A DNA stretch of 64,000 nucleotides. Source: Cladorrhinum sp. PSN259. Its lineage: Eukaryota > Ascomycota > Sordariomycetes > Sordariales > Podosporaceae. Of the stretch, positions 24,604 through 35,179 are shown in pieces; the stretch's first letter is position 1; the number at the start of each line of letters is the position of its first letter. A model generated the notes under the pieces. It made no database searches. It saw only the letters and a list, made by a program, of their open reading frames with translations, and had not been told where the DNA came from. The stretch spans positions 424,392 through 488,391 of the forward strand of contig MU867071.1 of assembly GCA_033725935.1 (NCBI GenBank), read 5' to 3'. The position numbers were made by a program, and so were the translations under genes.

Positions 24604-25051
24604 CTTCGGCTAGCTATAATGTGTACACCGAAAGACAGACATATTTATGATCACCTTGATTGGTCACGTTGATTCTCTGTTATTTGAAGGCGGTTGGCGG
24701 AAAATTTGGGAAATATTTGGATGATGCTTGGTGTTCAGGAAGTTGAGGAAAGCTTGACCGTTGCCAATCGGTACGTAGACTAGCTGTTAACCACAGACCC
24801 ACACCCCTCCTTTCATGCAGGAACGCACGAGCCATCTAACCCTTTTGTTGAAGATGGAAGGTGGGATGTGTGGGACCGACCTGCGTTTAAAGCTTTCAAA
24901 GGGAAGGGGTTGTCCGGTTTTGGACCTTTGGTGACTCAGTCGAGTAATTTGAGGCCTGTAACTTTGTACCTTTGCTCACACCAAAACACCAACTATAGCA
25001 ACAGAATTTCACAAAACTGTTGACACCGAGACAAATTTATTATTTATCCAA
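24604..25051. promoter_or_regulatory. 448-bp bidirectional promoter, Mdm10/eIF2B gamma
   Basis: Separates two divergent starts. No gene; contains the leaders of both genes. No structured element recognised. Confidence 0.5.
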
Positions 25052-26687
25052 ATGCCCCAAGCAGTCACCATTGCAGCCCCAGGGCTGCAAGCTCTCATCC
25101 TCTGCGGTCCTGGAAGCTCGTTTCCCACATTTACAGCGAATCCCGATGAGAACCCAAAAGCCCTCCTCCCCATCGCCAACAGGCCCATGGTATGGTACCC
25201 GCTCGAATTGTGCTACAGAGCAGGCATCACAGACATCACTCTCATTTGCCCTCCATCAGCTTCAGAAGCCATCACCACGGCACTCAACACCAACCCATTT
25301 TTGACCAATCTCCCATATCCACGGCCAGACCTCTTGGCACCCAAGGATCTCGACCAAAACACCGGCACAGCAGAGATCCTTAGACTTCCGGAGCTCCAGG
25401 CCCTCGTCAAATCCGATTTCTTAGTTCTTCCATGCGACTTGGTTTGCGAGTTGGGGCCCGATAAGCTATTGACAGCATGGCAGGTCAAGGCGGCCAGTCT
25501 CAACGATCTCATTGGGAGATCAGATGAGAAGCAGCAGCGGCAGCAACGCAGTGGCGGCCTCAGTGTTTACTACTCAACCAAGACGGCAAACCCGGTAAAG
25601 GGTGAGGAGACTGACTTTCTTGCGGCAGCATACCTGCCGCAATCATCTGTACTCCCAGCCAAGGGCTCCCTTTTCCCAAATATGACCAAGGTCCTCATGT
25701 CCATGCCAAAAGATACCCTCAAGGACATTCTGGACCAAGAAAAATGTTTCCCTCTCTCCAACAGCGTGATGGAAAAGCATCGTCGCATCCTGTTCAAGAA
25801 CGACCACAGAGACGCACACATTTATATCTTTCCACAATGGGTAATGCAGTTCGTCAAGGAAAATGAAGGGTTGGAGACCATCGGCGAGGACGTTATCGGG
25901 CGTTGGGCGAAGGCAGGTTGGAAGAAGAGCGTAGCAAAGAAACTAAAGTTGGACAAGATCCTCCAAAAGGGTGGCGAGGGTCAGCAGAAGGATGGAGAAG
26001 CGGCAAACAATAAGCCAATCGACGTTCCGCCAATACTAGCCTACATTCAACCCTTGGATCCTTCTGGCCCAATTATTCGCCGTGTCGACACTTCCCAGCT
26101 TCTCCTCCAGGTCTCACTGCAGCTCGCAAAGCAGCCATCAATCGAGGATGTCGGGAGCGCCGAGGCCGCCTCTCCCTTTGCTCACCAGCGAAAGATTGCT
26201 TACCCCGAGGGCATCAAGCCCCGCACCTCCATCACGAAGGGAGACAGTTTGCTAGCGGACAATGTGACGGTGCAGGAGAAGTCGTCAGTCAAGGAGTCGG
26301 TGGTTGGTGCCAATTGCCAGATCGGCGAAGGAGCCAAGCTCTTCCAGTGTTTGCTTATGGACGGGGTTGTGGTTGGAAAGAACTGCAAGCTTACGAAGTG
26401 CATCTTGGGCAAGCGCAGCGAGATCGGTGAGGGATGTGTTCTTACAGATTGTGAGGTTCAGGAAAATCTCCTTGTAGAACCAAAGAGTAAGTTTATCTAT
26501 ATCTTTGACATGAACCATCTGGCGGACACACGGTGCTAACTTTTTGGGAATAGCTGAGGCTAAGGAGGAGAAATTCATGTCCTCGTCTGGGTTGGAGGCG
26601 ACTGAACAAGACTATGAAGATGATGATGACGAAGAGGGCTCTGGGAATGATGATGAAGATGAGGACAAAAGTAGCGACGAGGAGTAG
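25052..26687 (+). CDS. tif223: Translation initiation factor eIF2B subunit gamma
   Basis: Two exons: 25052-26486 and 26554-26687, giving 522 aa. eIF2B is the guanine-nucleotide exchange factor for eIF2; the gamma subunit pairs with epsilon in the catalytic subcomplex. The N-terminal part is a nucleotidyltransferase-like domain: LQALILCGPGSSF, then NPKALLPIANRPMVWYPLE. The usual GG of the sugar-nucleotide loop is altered, as is normal for eIF2B gamma. About residues 400-480 form a left-handed beta-helix of hexapeptide-type repeats (SVVGANCQIGEGAKL, VVVGKNCKLTKCILG). The small second exon encodes an acidic D/E-rich tail. The delta subunit gene lies at 60.7-62.2 kb. Confidence 0.9.
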
Positions 26688-27242
26688 ATAATTAAGATAA
26701 TATTAGTAACTCCGGCCACCAAGTTTCTCCGATGCTTATTCCTCCCGCCTTTTGTCTTGTATCAAAATGATGAAGGGAAGTAAATGTGCTACATCATCTT
26801 TTGAGTGGCACTTCAATGTGGGGTTGTAAGCCAACAAAGCCATGGGCAGCTGTTGACCACCCCCCATAGTATCCAACAATCTCAAAAATACTGCAAAAGG
26901 GAATCCAGGATTTTTGTAACATTATGCATAAGCTTTTTTGTTGTTTTGTTGTTTTTAAAGGGGAAAGACCGATACTATGAAGGGGAATCTTTTGATGACC
27001 GTCCATCTAGACTACCCGTTCCCTGTGTGTCTGAGCTTTTTTTAAAAAAAAAAAATTTTTAAAAAAAAATAAACACCACACTCCCAAATCCACTTCCTGC
27101 AATATCAACCAATCTCTTAAAAATGCACCTTCCTACCTCCAGCTATATTGCTCAGTTGCCATCCGCCTCAGCTTAATGACGGATCTCCTCTGTGGGCTTT
27201 GAGTAGCTTATCTATACCATAGACAAGTTATTACTATCGTCT
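26688..27242. other. Convergent intergenic region with A/T runs
   Basis: Lies between two 3' ends. At about 27037-27070 a T7-A12-T5-A9 pattern forms a low-complexity self-complementary stretch. No gene seen. Confidence 0.6.
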
Positions 27243-30200
27243 CTAGCGCTCCGAATCAAAGCATCCGCCAGCAACGATCAGGTTCATCCTAGTGAACTGG
27301 ACCTTCAGCACCGGCGTTTTCTTGGTAAGGAAAGCACTGATTTGGTCCGCAGTCACCTGAACTTCTTTGGACTTCTTCTTGCCGCTGCCACCACCTCCTC
27401 CGCCAGTTCCCACACCACCGCCACCAGATGTGCTCGTCGTGGGCGCCTGTGCTGCTGACCCGCCAACAGTAATGGAGCGACCTTCTCCGGGACCTGCCAC
27501 AGCAATGCTATCGCCGACCACGATCACTCCATCTGGCTGTTGACCAGGCTGAGTTGTGTTCCCCGTGAGCGGGTTGGCCTTGCTTGGATCAGCTGGCAGC
27601 TCCACGTCCCAGATCCGCACCGTGCCATCGAGACCACCCGAGACAAGGACGTTTGACTCGACGCTGAAGCTCAGAGATGGAATTCCTCCCTTGCCATGTC
27701 CCCTGCACCTCTTTATACGAGTGCCTTTCTCAATATCCCACAGGAAGATGTTTCCACCTGCATCAGCGCTCGCTAGAATTTTTCCGTTTGGTGCACACTG
27801 CAAAGCACTGATGTAGTCAACATGGCCATTAAAAATCCTAACGCACTGCCCAGTGATAATTGACCACATGCGAATAGACTTGTCCATCTCGTCCGAAGCC
27901 GAGAAGACGTAGGTTCCATTGGGATGCCACGTCAGCGCCGAGCAGCTGGTATCATGGCCGACCATGATGCGTTGCGCCGAAGCATGATCCTGCGCGAAGA
28001 CGCGAACTGTCTTATCCCAGCCCGCAGTGGCAAAATAGTGTCCATGTGGGCTCCAGAGAACGCGGAAGACTGGCCCATCGTGTGCCTTGTATATGCAAAG
28101 ACAAGTCCAGTGCTCCAAAGACCATAGTCGAACCTGACCATCTGCTGAACAGGAGAGAAGAAACTTGGTGCTGGTATCGGGTTGCTTGCCTTCCTCGTAG
28201 ATATTCCGGTCGAGGTTAGCGATGGAATCAGAAAATGACACGCCGTAGATAGGGCCCGAGTGGCCGATCAATTTTCTGTTGTTAAGGTTGAGGTCTTTCT
28301 CATTCTCGAGGGTCTTCCTGAGTGGTTTGCCCTGCAAGTCCCAGACGCGGATATAAGAATCCATCGTGCCAACAGCCACCAGCTGGTTGTCGTTGGAGAA
28401 GTCCATACAAGAGACACTATAGCCATAGTCAGCACTACTCAACCCTAGTAACATCAAGAACAGCTTACCTTCCTAGAGTGTTGTGGAACGTGAACATACA
28501 CGTCGAAACGGGAATGCCCACACCTCCAGTCCGCCCTTCAATTAGAAATCGATCCCGGTTTTCGCGAGCCTTCTGCATCTCCATCACAACATCTCTGCCT
28601 CGTGAAGGCGGTAGGGGTAGATCCGAACGCGCAGGTGCATCAGCACTATCCTCTCGCTTTATTCGCCTGTCAAACTCCTCAACTAGCGAGGGTCGGTTAT
28701 CTGTAGGGGGACGTCTTAAGTCCTCCTCTTCGAGCTCCGCTCGCACATCGTCCCTCAGTTCAACTTCCATTGGTAGAGGACCAAGCTTTAGTTTTGCCGA
28801 CGTATCGAGGACATTTCGGTTGAGTACACCAGTAAATACACCAGGTATTCCTTCCTGGGCATCAATTTCGTCAAGGTCTAGGTTCTGCGCCCGACGATAG
28901 ATTGCCTCGAAGCTGTAGGGTTCGATTGGACCGCGTGCGCTCGTCTCGACCTTGCAACGGGTTTGGAGAATGTAGGTTATGGTCTGTCCGCCGTTTTCGG
29001 CTTCCCGCTCGAGGAAGTGGAAGAGATTACCCGAGAGTGACTGGTTCAGTGGGATCCTGTAGAGGTTTTCCCTGTAAAGTTTGGTCGTCTGGTTCTCTTT
29101 GATGTGCTGCGGTAGAGTGATCGTTGCTAGCAATCTGAGCGTGTCTTTATGGTCTGCCTCGAAATACTGTTGAAGGGTGTTGAGAAAATTGGTAGCGTCC
29201 TCATTGTAGCATTGCTCGATGAGCTCCAGGTACGAGTAGATAAAGAGTGGCCATAGCAGCTTCCGCAACTCAAACTAGAGGGAAGGTCAGTACCCAATCT
29301 GAACAGTAATCCTGGGTCCTGTCAACAAACTTTGTAGATGTCGAGGTTGTTATCGATCCAGCCCTTCAGCAGTCGAAATGCCTTTAGGTATTTCTTGGGA
29401 GTCTGGTCTTCACTTCGGGCTGGTCGGCCATCTGGCCCGAGGTTTTGTGTCTCTTGGCGGAATATGGCTTCCGTCTTGGTGAATCCTTTTTTCTTGAGAT
29501 AATCTGTGACCTGCAAGTCATCTGGGTCAGTATCATGAAGCATGGGTATCGGCGGAGGCGGCCAACAGAAATCCATTTTCCCTCAGTAAGCAAACGTAGC
29601 AAGGGACAAATTGGGTTTGCAAAAAGGCAGTGTCCAGATGCTGCTCCGGAAACACAGCAGAATCCCGGGTCGCCGGCCGGTGGCGCAGAGTAAGCCCGGC
29701 CGCGGATCAAGTGAGTGCGTGCAAGTCATAAGGTTAATTGATTTTGGTGGGGGTGAGCCGGTGACGAGCAACCTTGACTCGTCGCGACCACCCGTCCCCA
29801 AAGGACCAGAGCAAGTATTCAAGTAATATCTTACTGCTTTTAGCTGTCCTGGGGTAGGCGGGGGCTCCTCATAGTTGGACGCAATGCTTGCAATGCATAT
29901 AGCGATGGCGGGAAGGTGGGAGAGAGGAGACGGGAAGTTGGATGGGATACTTTTGGGAGCCTTGAAATTGCTGCAACTTACAAGCTGTCCCATCTGCTCC
30001 TCAGTGGGAAGCTGTTGGGTGGTGGCCATGGTACCGACGGATTCGTGGGGACGTATGAATGCCCATGCAAAATGTTGGATGAAGAAAGAAAACGAGCTGA
30101 TACAAAAACAAAATCCAACGACTTACGATTTGGTTCAAGTTTTGTGCTGAAGGCGGTGCACTGTTTCCTTGCGCTGCTGGGGCAGCACCGCTTGCACTCC

Positions 30201-30291
30201 CACCGCCAGCTCCCCCAGCCGACTGAGGTTGGCCGCCATATGAACCACCAGATTGCACCTGAATGCTGCCTTGTGCGGGAGGGTTTGACAT
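27243..30291 (-). CDS. taf5: TFIID subunit TAF5 (WD40)
   Basis: Four exons: 30291-30127, 29510-29331, 29274-28469 and 28416-27243, giving 774 aa. TAF5 is a scaffold shared by TFIID and, in many fungi, SAGA. A Gly/Ala/Gln-rich start leads to a LisH motif (NQIVTDYLKKKGFTKTEAIF, joined across intron 1). Next comes the TAF5 NTD2 domain (about 110-250, with KLLWPLFIYSYLELI). The linker is charged. The C-terminal half is a WD40 propeller, with repeat signatures IRVWDL, VRLWSLE, VRVFAQD, IRMWSI, IFLWDIE and VRIWDVE. A Gly-rich insert sits near residue 735. Intron 1 is 616 nt, far longer than its neighbours; see findings. The start ATG gives MSNPPAQG and is the only one before the LisH motif in phase. 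Confidence 0.92.
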
Positions 30292-30915
30292 CTTGAAGGA
30301 AGGTATCTCAACAGAGTGGCGTAACTTTATTGATCACACCAAAATACGAAGCTTGTAATCCGCTCTTGTCGGCGCGTTACCGCGTGAAACCGTGGTGTTG
30401 AGCGTGCAAGTGGGGCGCGTCTCCCCGTTACCCACTATCCCATCGAAAATGAGCCGACCAATGTGTGTTATCTTTTACAATCCTCAAAGGGGGCTCTAAC
30501 GTGCAATCTGTAAATGCGGATTTCTTTTTGATGTTTGAGTATGGCGACGATAGTGGGTGTGGTGAAGCTCAATTGGCCCAAGAATTAAAGGTGAGGTGCC
30601 TCTAACAGCGGAATTTTCCGAAACTCAACAACCCAGAAGGAAGGAAACGGTCTTGGCTGCAGGGCAGATCCCGTTTGTCCCACAGACCACTGGAGCCTTT
30701 TCGGCCCACTCTTCTGCTACTGGTGCGCCCACTTCGATCAAAAGCTTCCCGTCGCGACAGGAACCATCATCACCTCCATTTCAACACCCACGCAAACCAT
30801 CAATAACCAAGTACGCACCACAACCCTTGTCAACGGCCACTTCCGAGTCAATATTACTACTTCTTGCCAAAGAACTTGATCACAATATCGAGAGAACCCT
30901 CAATATCTTGTTGAA
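30292..30915. promoter_or_regulatory. 624-bp bidirectional promoter, TAF5/Prp31
   Basis: Two divergent starts share this stretch. An open plus-strand frame from 30596 is a non-ATG artefact that runs into the Prp31 gene in another frame. No repeat seen. Confidence 0.5.
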
Positions 30916-32799
30916 ATGGCGACTCTCGCAGATGAACTCCTCGACGACTTTGGCGGATCTGGAGACGAGGCTGGGGATGAACAACTTGACGATGACTTCT
31001 TTACCGGCGCCGGACTTTCGGATGGCTTACAAACAAATGGCGACACGGCAATGGAGGAGCTGCGCGATGAAGATGGCGAGGATGAAGATGCGGATATGGC
31101 AGACGGCGACGCAGACGATGACCCCGAAGAGGTCAAAGCGAAGATTGAGAAGATGCAGTTGGGCGGCGTCCGCGATGTTCGCACCGTCGCAGGCCTCATG
31201 AAGCAGTTAACACCAGTTCTCGAGGTTAGCATTCCCCTCCCAGGTCTCCCTGAAAATGTCAAAACTCGTGGACAAACGTTTACATCTCTATTTTGGAGCA
31301 ATAGCCCTAACAGTTTACGTCGAACGTTACAGAAAATTGCACATTATCAGTTACAACCATCGACGGAGAACGTCGGCAATGTCGAAGACCACCCAGAATA
31401 CCATCTGTTGACCCAGTCAAACAGCCTCTCTACCCAGATCGACAACGAGATTGTATTGGTACATAAGTTCATCAGAGACCACTACTCTGTGCGCTTTCCC
31501 GAACTCGAGACGCTCATTACCAACCCCGTCGAATATGCAAAGGCGGTGGCTATTCTAGGCAACGGGCCCATGGACTCAGATGGCATCAAGCGACTGCAAA
31601 CGTCAACAGACAACCCTCTGGGTGTTACTTTGAAAGACGTACTCGATGGCCCTTCGCTCATGATCGTCACGGTCGAAGCCACGACCTCAAAAGGACAGCC
31701 CATGGCAGAAGACCAACTCCAGCGCGTAATACAGGCATGCGAGATGGTCATAAATCTCGACAAGGCGAAAAAGACCCTCACCGAATATGTCCAGTCGCGA
31801 ATGAGAATCTTTGCGCCAAACCTTACAGAACTCATTGGGTCCCTCACAGCTGCCCAACTGCTGAATCAAGCAGGCGGTCTTGCAGGTCTCTGCAAAGCGC
31901 CAGCGTGTAACCTACCAGCATGGGGATCCAAGAAGCAAAACACTTCAGCACTCGCTACTAATGTTGGCATCAGGCAACAAGGGTTCATCTACCAGTCTGA
32001 GATCATCCGCAAGATCCCAATGGACCTCAAGAAGCAGGCTATCAAGATGTTTGCAAACAAGATCGCCATGTGCGCGCGCACAGACTGCTTCCACCAGTCC
32101 CGCGACGGCTCCGAGGGCGCTCGTCTGCAAGCTGAATGCTTTGACAGACTGGATAAACTGCAAATGAAGCCAAACAGCAAGGGTGCTCGTGCCCTACCGG
32201 CACCTGACGACAAGCCAAGCCGGAAGCGTGGCGGTAGACGCGCGCGCAAGGCTAAGGAAGCAACGGCCATGACTGACCTCCGAAAGGCTCAGAACCGCAT
32301 GGCGTTTGGTAAGGAGGAGAAGGAAGTGGGTTACGGGCAAGGAGACAGCACGAAGGGCATGGGAATGATTGGGCAGGGCGGTGACGGGCAGTTGCGCGCT
32401 ACAAAGATTGACCAGCGCACGCGTGCCAAGCTGAGTGCGAAGAGCAAAGGATGGGGCGGCGCGAGCACGCTGAACAATGGAAGTGCCTCGTCGCTCAGGG
32501 GGCTTGCAGGTGGAGGCGGTATATCTTTGGCTGGCAGCAGCGGGTTGCGGACGTCGGGCGTGGGTACGAGCGTCAATAATGCCATGGCTGGCACGGTATC
32601 CTCGCTCGCTTTCAAGTCGCAGGGTCTGGAGCTGGTTGATCCCAAGGTGCAAGCTGAGCTGAGCCGCAAGCGAAAAGCAGAAGAGGATAGATGGTTCAAG
32701 GGCGGTACGTTTACGCAGGTTGGTAATGACGGTTTCAAGAAGCCCGAGTTGCCCCCTAGTAAGAGGCAGGATACTGGCGCTACGAAGGGTGGTAATTAG
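30916..32799 (+). CDS. prp31: Prp31, U4/U6 snRNP splicing factor
   Basis: Two exons: 30916-31224 and 31333-32799, giving 591 aa. Prp31 binds the U4 kink-turn with Snu13 and bridges U4/U6 to U5 in the tri-snRNP. The N-terminal 70 residues are acidic (MATLADELLDDFGG...). A helical region follows, then the Nop domain with GVTLKDVLDGPSLMIVTVEATTSKG, FAPNLTELIG and AGGLAGLCKAPACNLPAWG. The C-terminal region has basic RKRGGRRARKAKE, FGKEEKEVGYG and TKIDQRTRAKLS. The 108-nt intron is a multiple of three without stop codons, so an unspliced message would stay in frame. It has GTTAGC, a CTAAC branch site and a TTACAG acceptor, and its removal restores the VLEKIAHYQLQPS junction. Confidence 0.93.
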   Translation: MATLADELLDDFGGSGDEAGDEQLDDDFFTGAGLSDGLQTNGDTAMEELRDEDGEDEDADMADGDADDDPEEVKAKIEKMQLGGVRDVRTVAGLMKQLTPVLEVSIPLPGLPENVKTRGQTFTSLFWSNSPNSLRRTLQKIAHYQLQPSTENVGNVEDHPEYHLLTQSNSLSTQIDNEIVLVHKFIRDHYSVRFPELETLITNPVEYAKAVAILGNGPMDSDGIKRLQTSTDNPLGVTLKDVLDGPSLMIVTVEATTSKGQPMAEDQLQRVIQACEMVINLDKAKKTLTEYVQSRMRIFAPNLTELIGSLTAAQLLNQAGGLAGLCKAPACNLPAWGSKKQNTSALATNVGIRQQGFIYQSEIIRKIPMDLKKQAIKMFANKIAMCARTDCFHQSRDGSEGARLQAECFDRLDKLQMKPNSKGARALPAPDDKPSRKRGGRRARKAKEATAMTDLRKAQNRMAFGKEEKEVGYGQGDSTKGMGMIGQGGDGQLRATKIDQRTRAKLSAKSKGWGGASTLNNGSASSLRGLAGGGGISLAGSSGLRTSGVGTSVNNAMAGTVSSLAFKSQGLELVDPKVQAELSRKRKAEEDRWFKGGTFTQVGNDGFKKPELPPSKRQDTGATKGGN

Positions 32800-33265
32800 G
32801 AGGTGTGGTGGTGGGATCTTTGTTTTTTGTCTGCATTAGCTAGAACATTTTGATGTAGATATTACGATAAGGGTAAAAGCAGGGTTAACAGAACTCAGGC
32901 AAGGTGTCATTTATTGGAAGGTTTAAATTTTTTTCCCCTCTCCACGACTGCCATCTATCTTTCCTCGCATTTCCTATTAGCTCGTTTTCTGACATTGGTT
33001 TTGCTCTCTTACCTGAGGGGGTAGCAGCAAAAGCTGGGGTTACTCTTTCATGTACGAATTCAAAGAAAAACAAGTAGATACATCCAGAGGAGTTAGGTAG
33101 GTAGACAAGAAAAGTGTGCTCAATTGGTATGTGACATCCCTATGGAAAGCTTTCTTTTGACACCAGAAACGCCAAATCTTTTGAGAACAGAAGATACAAG
33201 AACCCAAAAAAGACGCCTTTTACCTTCACAGATTAACACAAACAAAATATCCGCTGATCCTGGCA
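32800..33265. other. Convergent intergenic region, no gene seen
   Basis: Lies between the Prp31 and Has1 stops. AT-rich, probably two 3' UTRs. Confidence 0.6.
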
Positions 33266-35179
33266 TTACCGCCTCTCCTGCCTCGGCTGGCTGCCATAAG
33301 CTCTCCTCGCTTGAGGCTGTTTTTTATCTCTGCTCATGCTGGAAGCCAACGTGATATCGACTCTTGGTGGGGTGGCGAAACCAAAGCTCTATATTAAATC
33401 AAAATCAGTATATAAATTGCAGTCAACGAGGGAGTAAACGAGAACGTAAAAATACATACCTTTGCCACCTTGACCAAGTCAAGCTTATGAACATCAAACA
33501 CGCTGCGCAAACTGTGCGAAGCGTAGGCATGGAGATAAGACCTGTAACCATCCTTGGCGCTCTGGTTGAGGTAGTAATTGCTCCCAATGAGCTTCTCCAA
33601 CTGAGACTGCACATTGAGGATCTTGCTCTTGGGGAAGTCGTACTCGACCACGGGAACCTTGGCAGCCTTGAGGTGGGCGAGGAAACCCAACTCGCAAGGC
33701 TGCAAGAAGAGCAGCGACCGACCCTTGGCGTTGTTGCCACGGGCTGTTCGGCCGACACGGTGAATATAGTCACGAGGATCATCAGGGGGATCGAACTGGA
33801 CGATCCAATCTACCGCGGGGATATCGAGACCACGAGCGGCAACGTCCGTGCAGATGAGGGTGCCCTGCTTGGCGTTGCAGAACTCGAAGAAGGTGTTGGT
33901 TCTCTTTTGCTGCTTCTGCTTGCCGTGGAGGTCCAGAACTTGCAAGTCAATGTACTGTAGCAATTCGCTGTAGTACTTGACGGAGTTGCAGGATGAGAAG
34001 AAGACAATCACCTTCTTCTTAGCCATCTTCTTCAGGAAGGAGAAGAGCAAGAGGAAGCGCTTGTCGGCATCCACCACAACGTAACCCTGGTCGAGACCCT
34101 CGGCTGTGCTGAACTGCTTCTCCTCGTCCACGTTGATGTAGAGGGGTCCGGGGCGGAGTGATATTCTGGCGAGATCCTCAACCTTGGTCGTCTGCGTAGC
34201 GGAGAAAAGCATCGTCTGGCGGTCTTCCTTGGGCAAAATCTTGATGATCTGGCGCATTTCGTCCTCGAAACCGACTTCGAGAATTCGGTCGGCCTCGTCA
34301 ATAATCAAAGACTTGAGGTTCTTGAAGACAAATGGGGTGTTTTGGAGATCTGTTCAATGGAATCGTCAGCGAGTTGTCAAGAAAGAGGTAGAAGAAGGGG
34401 AAACGCACGATCGAGCAATCTACCAGGGGTCGCAATCAAGAGATTGACACCCTTTCCAAGCTTATCAGCCTCTGCCCTACGGTTTGCACCACCAATGCAC
34501 ACGCCATCTACAATGTTCTTGTCAGCTTAATGGCCTCCAAATGCGCATCTATTGGGCAAGTCTTACAGGTTTGGGAGTGGTTCTTCATTAGCTCGCGCGC
34601 AACACCGAAAATCTGGAGCGCCAACTCGCGGGTAGGAGTGACAACAATGCAGCCAGTACCGTTTCTGGGCTTGAAGCGTAGCGAGCTGAGCATTTCAATG
34701 GCCGGAATCAAGAATGCAAGCGTCTTTCCAGATCCTGTCTTGGCAGCTCCCAGCACATCCTTGCCAGCGAGAAGTGGTGGGATACCTCTTCGCTGAATCT
34801 CGGTCATCTTTGTGAATCCCATCTCCTCAATCGCCTTCATTGTCTTCTCGGAAAGGTTGAGCTCGGTGAAGTCGGTCGCATTGGTATCTACTGGAGGAGC
34901 AATCAGAGGAGCATCCGGGTTTGTGAGTTCCATCTCGTCGCCACCATTCTGCTGCGCAGGCTCTGCAATCTCAGGCTCCTTCTCCGCTGGCTGCTCATCT
35001 TCAGAGCTCGAGTCCTGCTCGTCGACGATGAGCTCAGGCGTATTGTCGCTTTCGCCGTCGCTCTCCTCAGGGGATGGGTCTCTCTTGACCTTCTTTGACT
35101 TCTTGACGGCCTTGGCTTCGGACTTTGAGGGCTTCAAGTCCTTCAGCTTGCGCTTCTTGGTGGCGAGATCGGAGGCCAT
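33266..35179 (-). CDS. has1: DEAD-box RNA helicase Has1
   Basis: Four exons: 35179-34567, 34507-34409, 34349-33460 and 33388-33266, giving 574 aa. Has1 is a nucleolar helicase needed for both 40S and 60S subunit assembly. The basic and acidic N-terminal tail (1-105) leads to the Q motif MGFTKMTEIQ, Walker A AAKTGSGKT (145-153), PTRELA (182-187), DEAD (255-258), SAT, and motif VI HRVGRTARG. Family-specific segments include ILEVGFEDEMRQIIKILP and FFSSCNSVKYYSELL. The last exon supplies FGFATPPRVDI and a basic Arg-rich end; without it the frame would run on through intron sequence. All introns have GT...AG ends and keep frame. Confidence 0.94.

Noticed and set aside
29583..30029. 148-codon minus-strand frame inside TAF5 intron 1 as a separate gene
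   Set aside because: It lies fully inside the intron, shows no protein family and contains good splice sites; kept only as a question about mini-exons.
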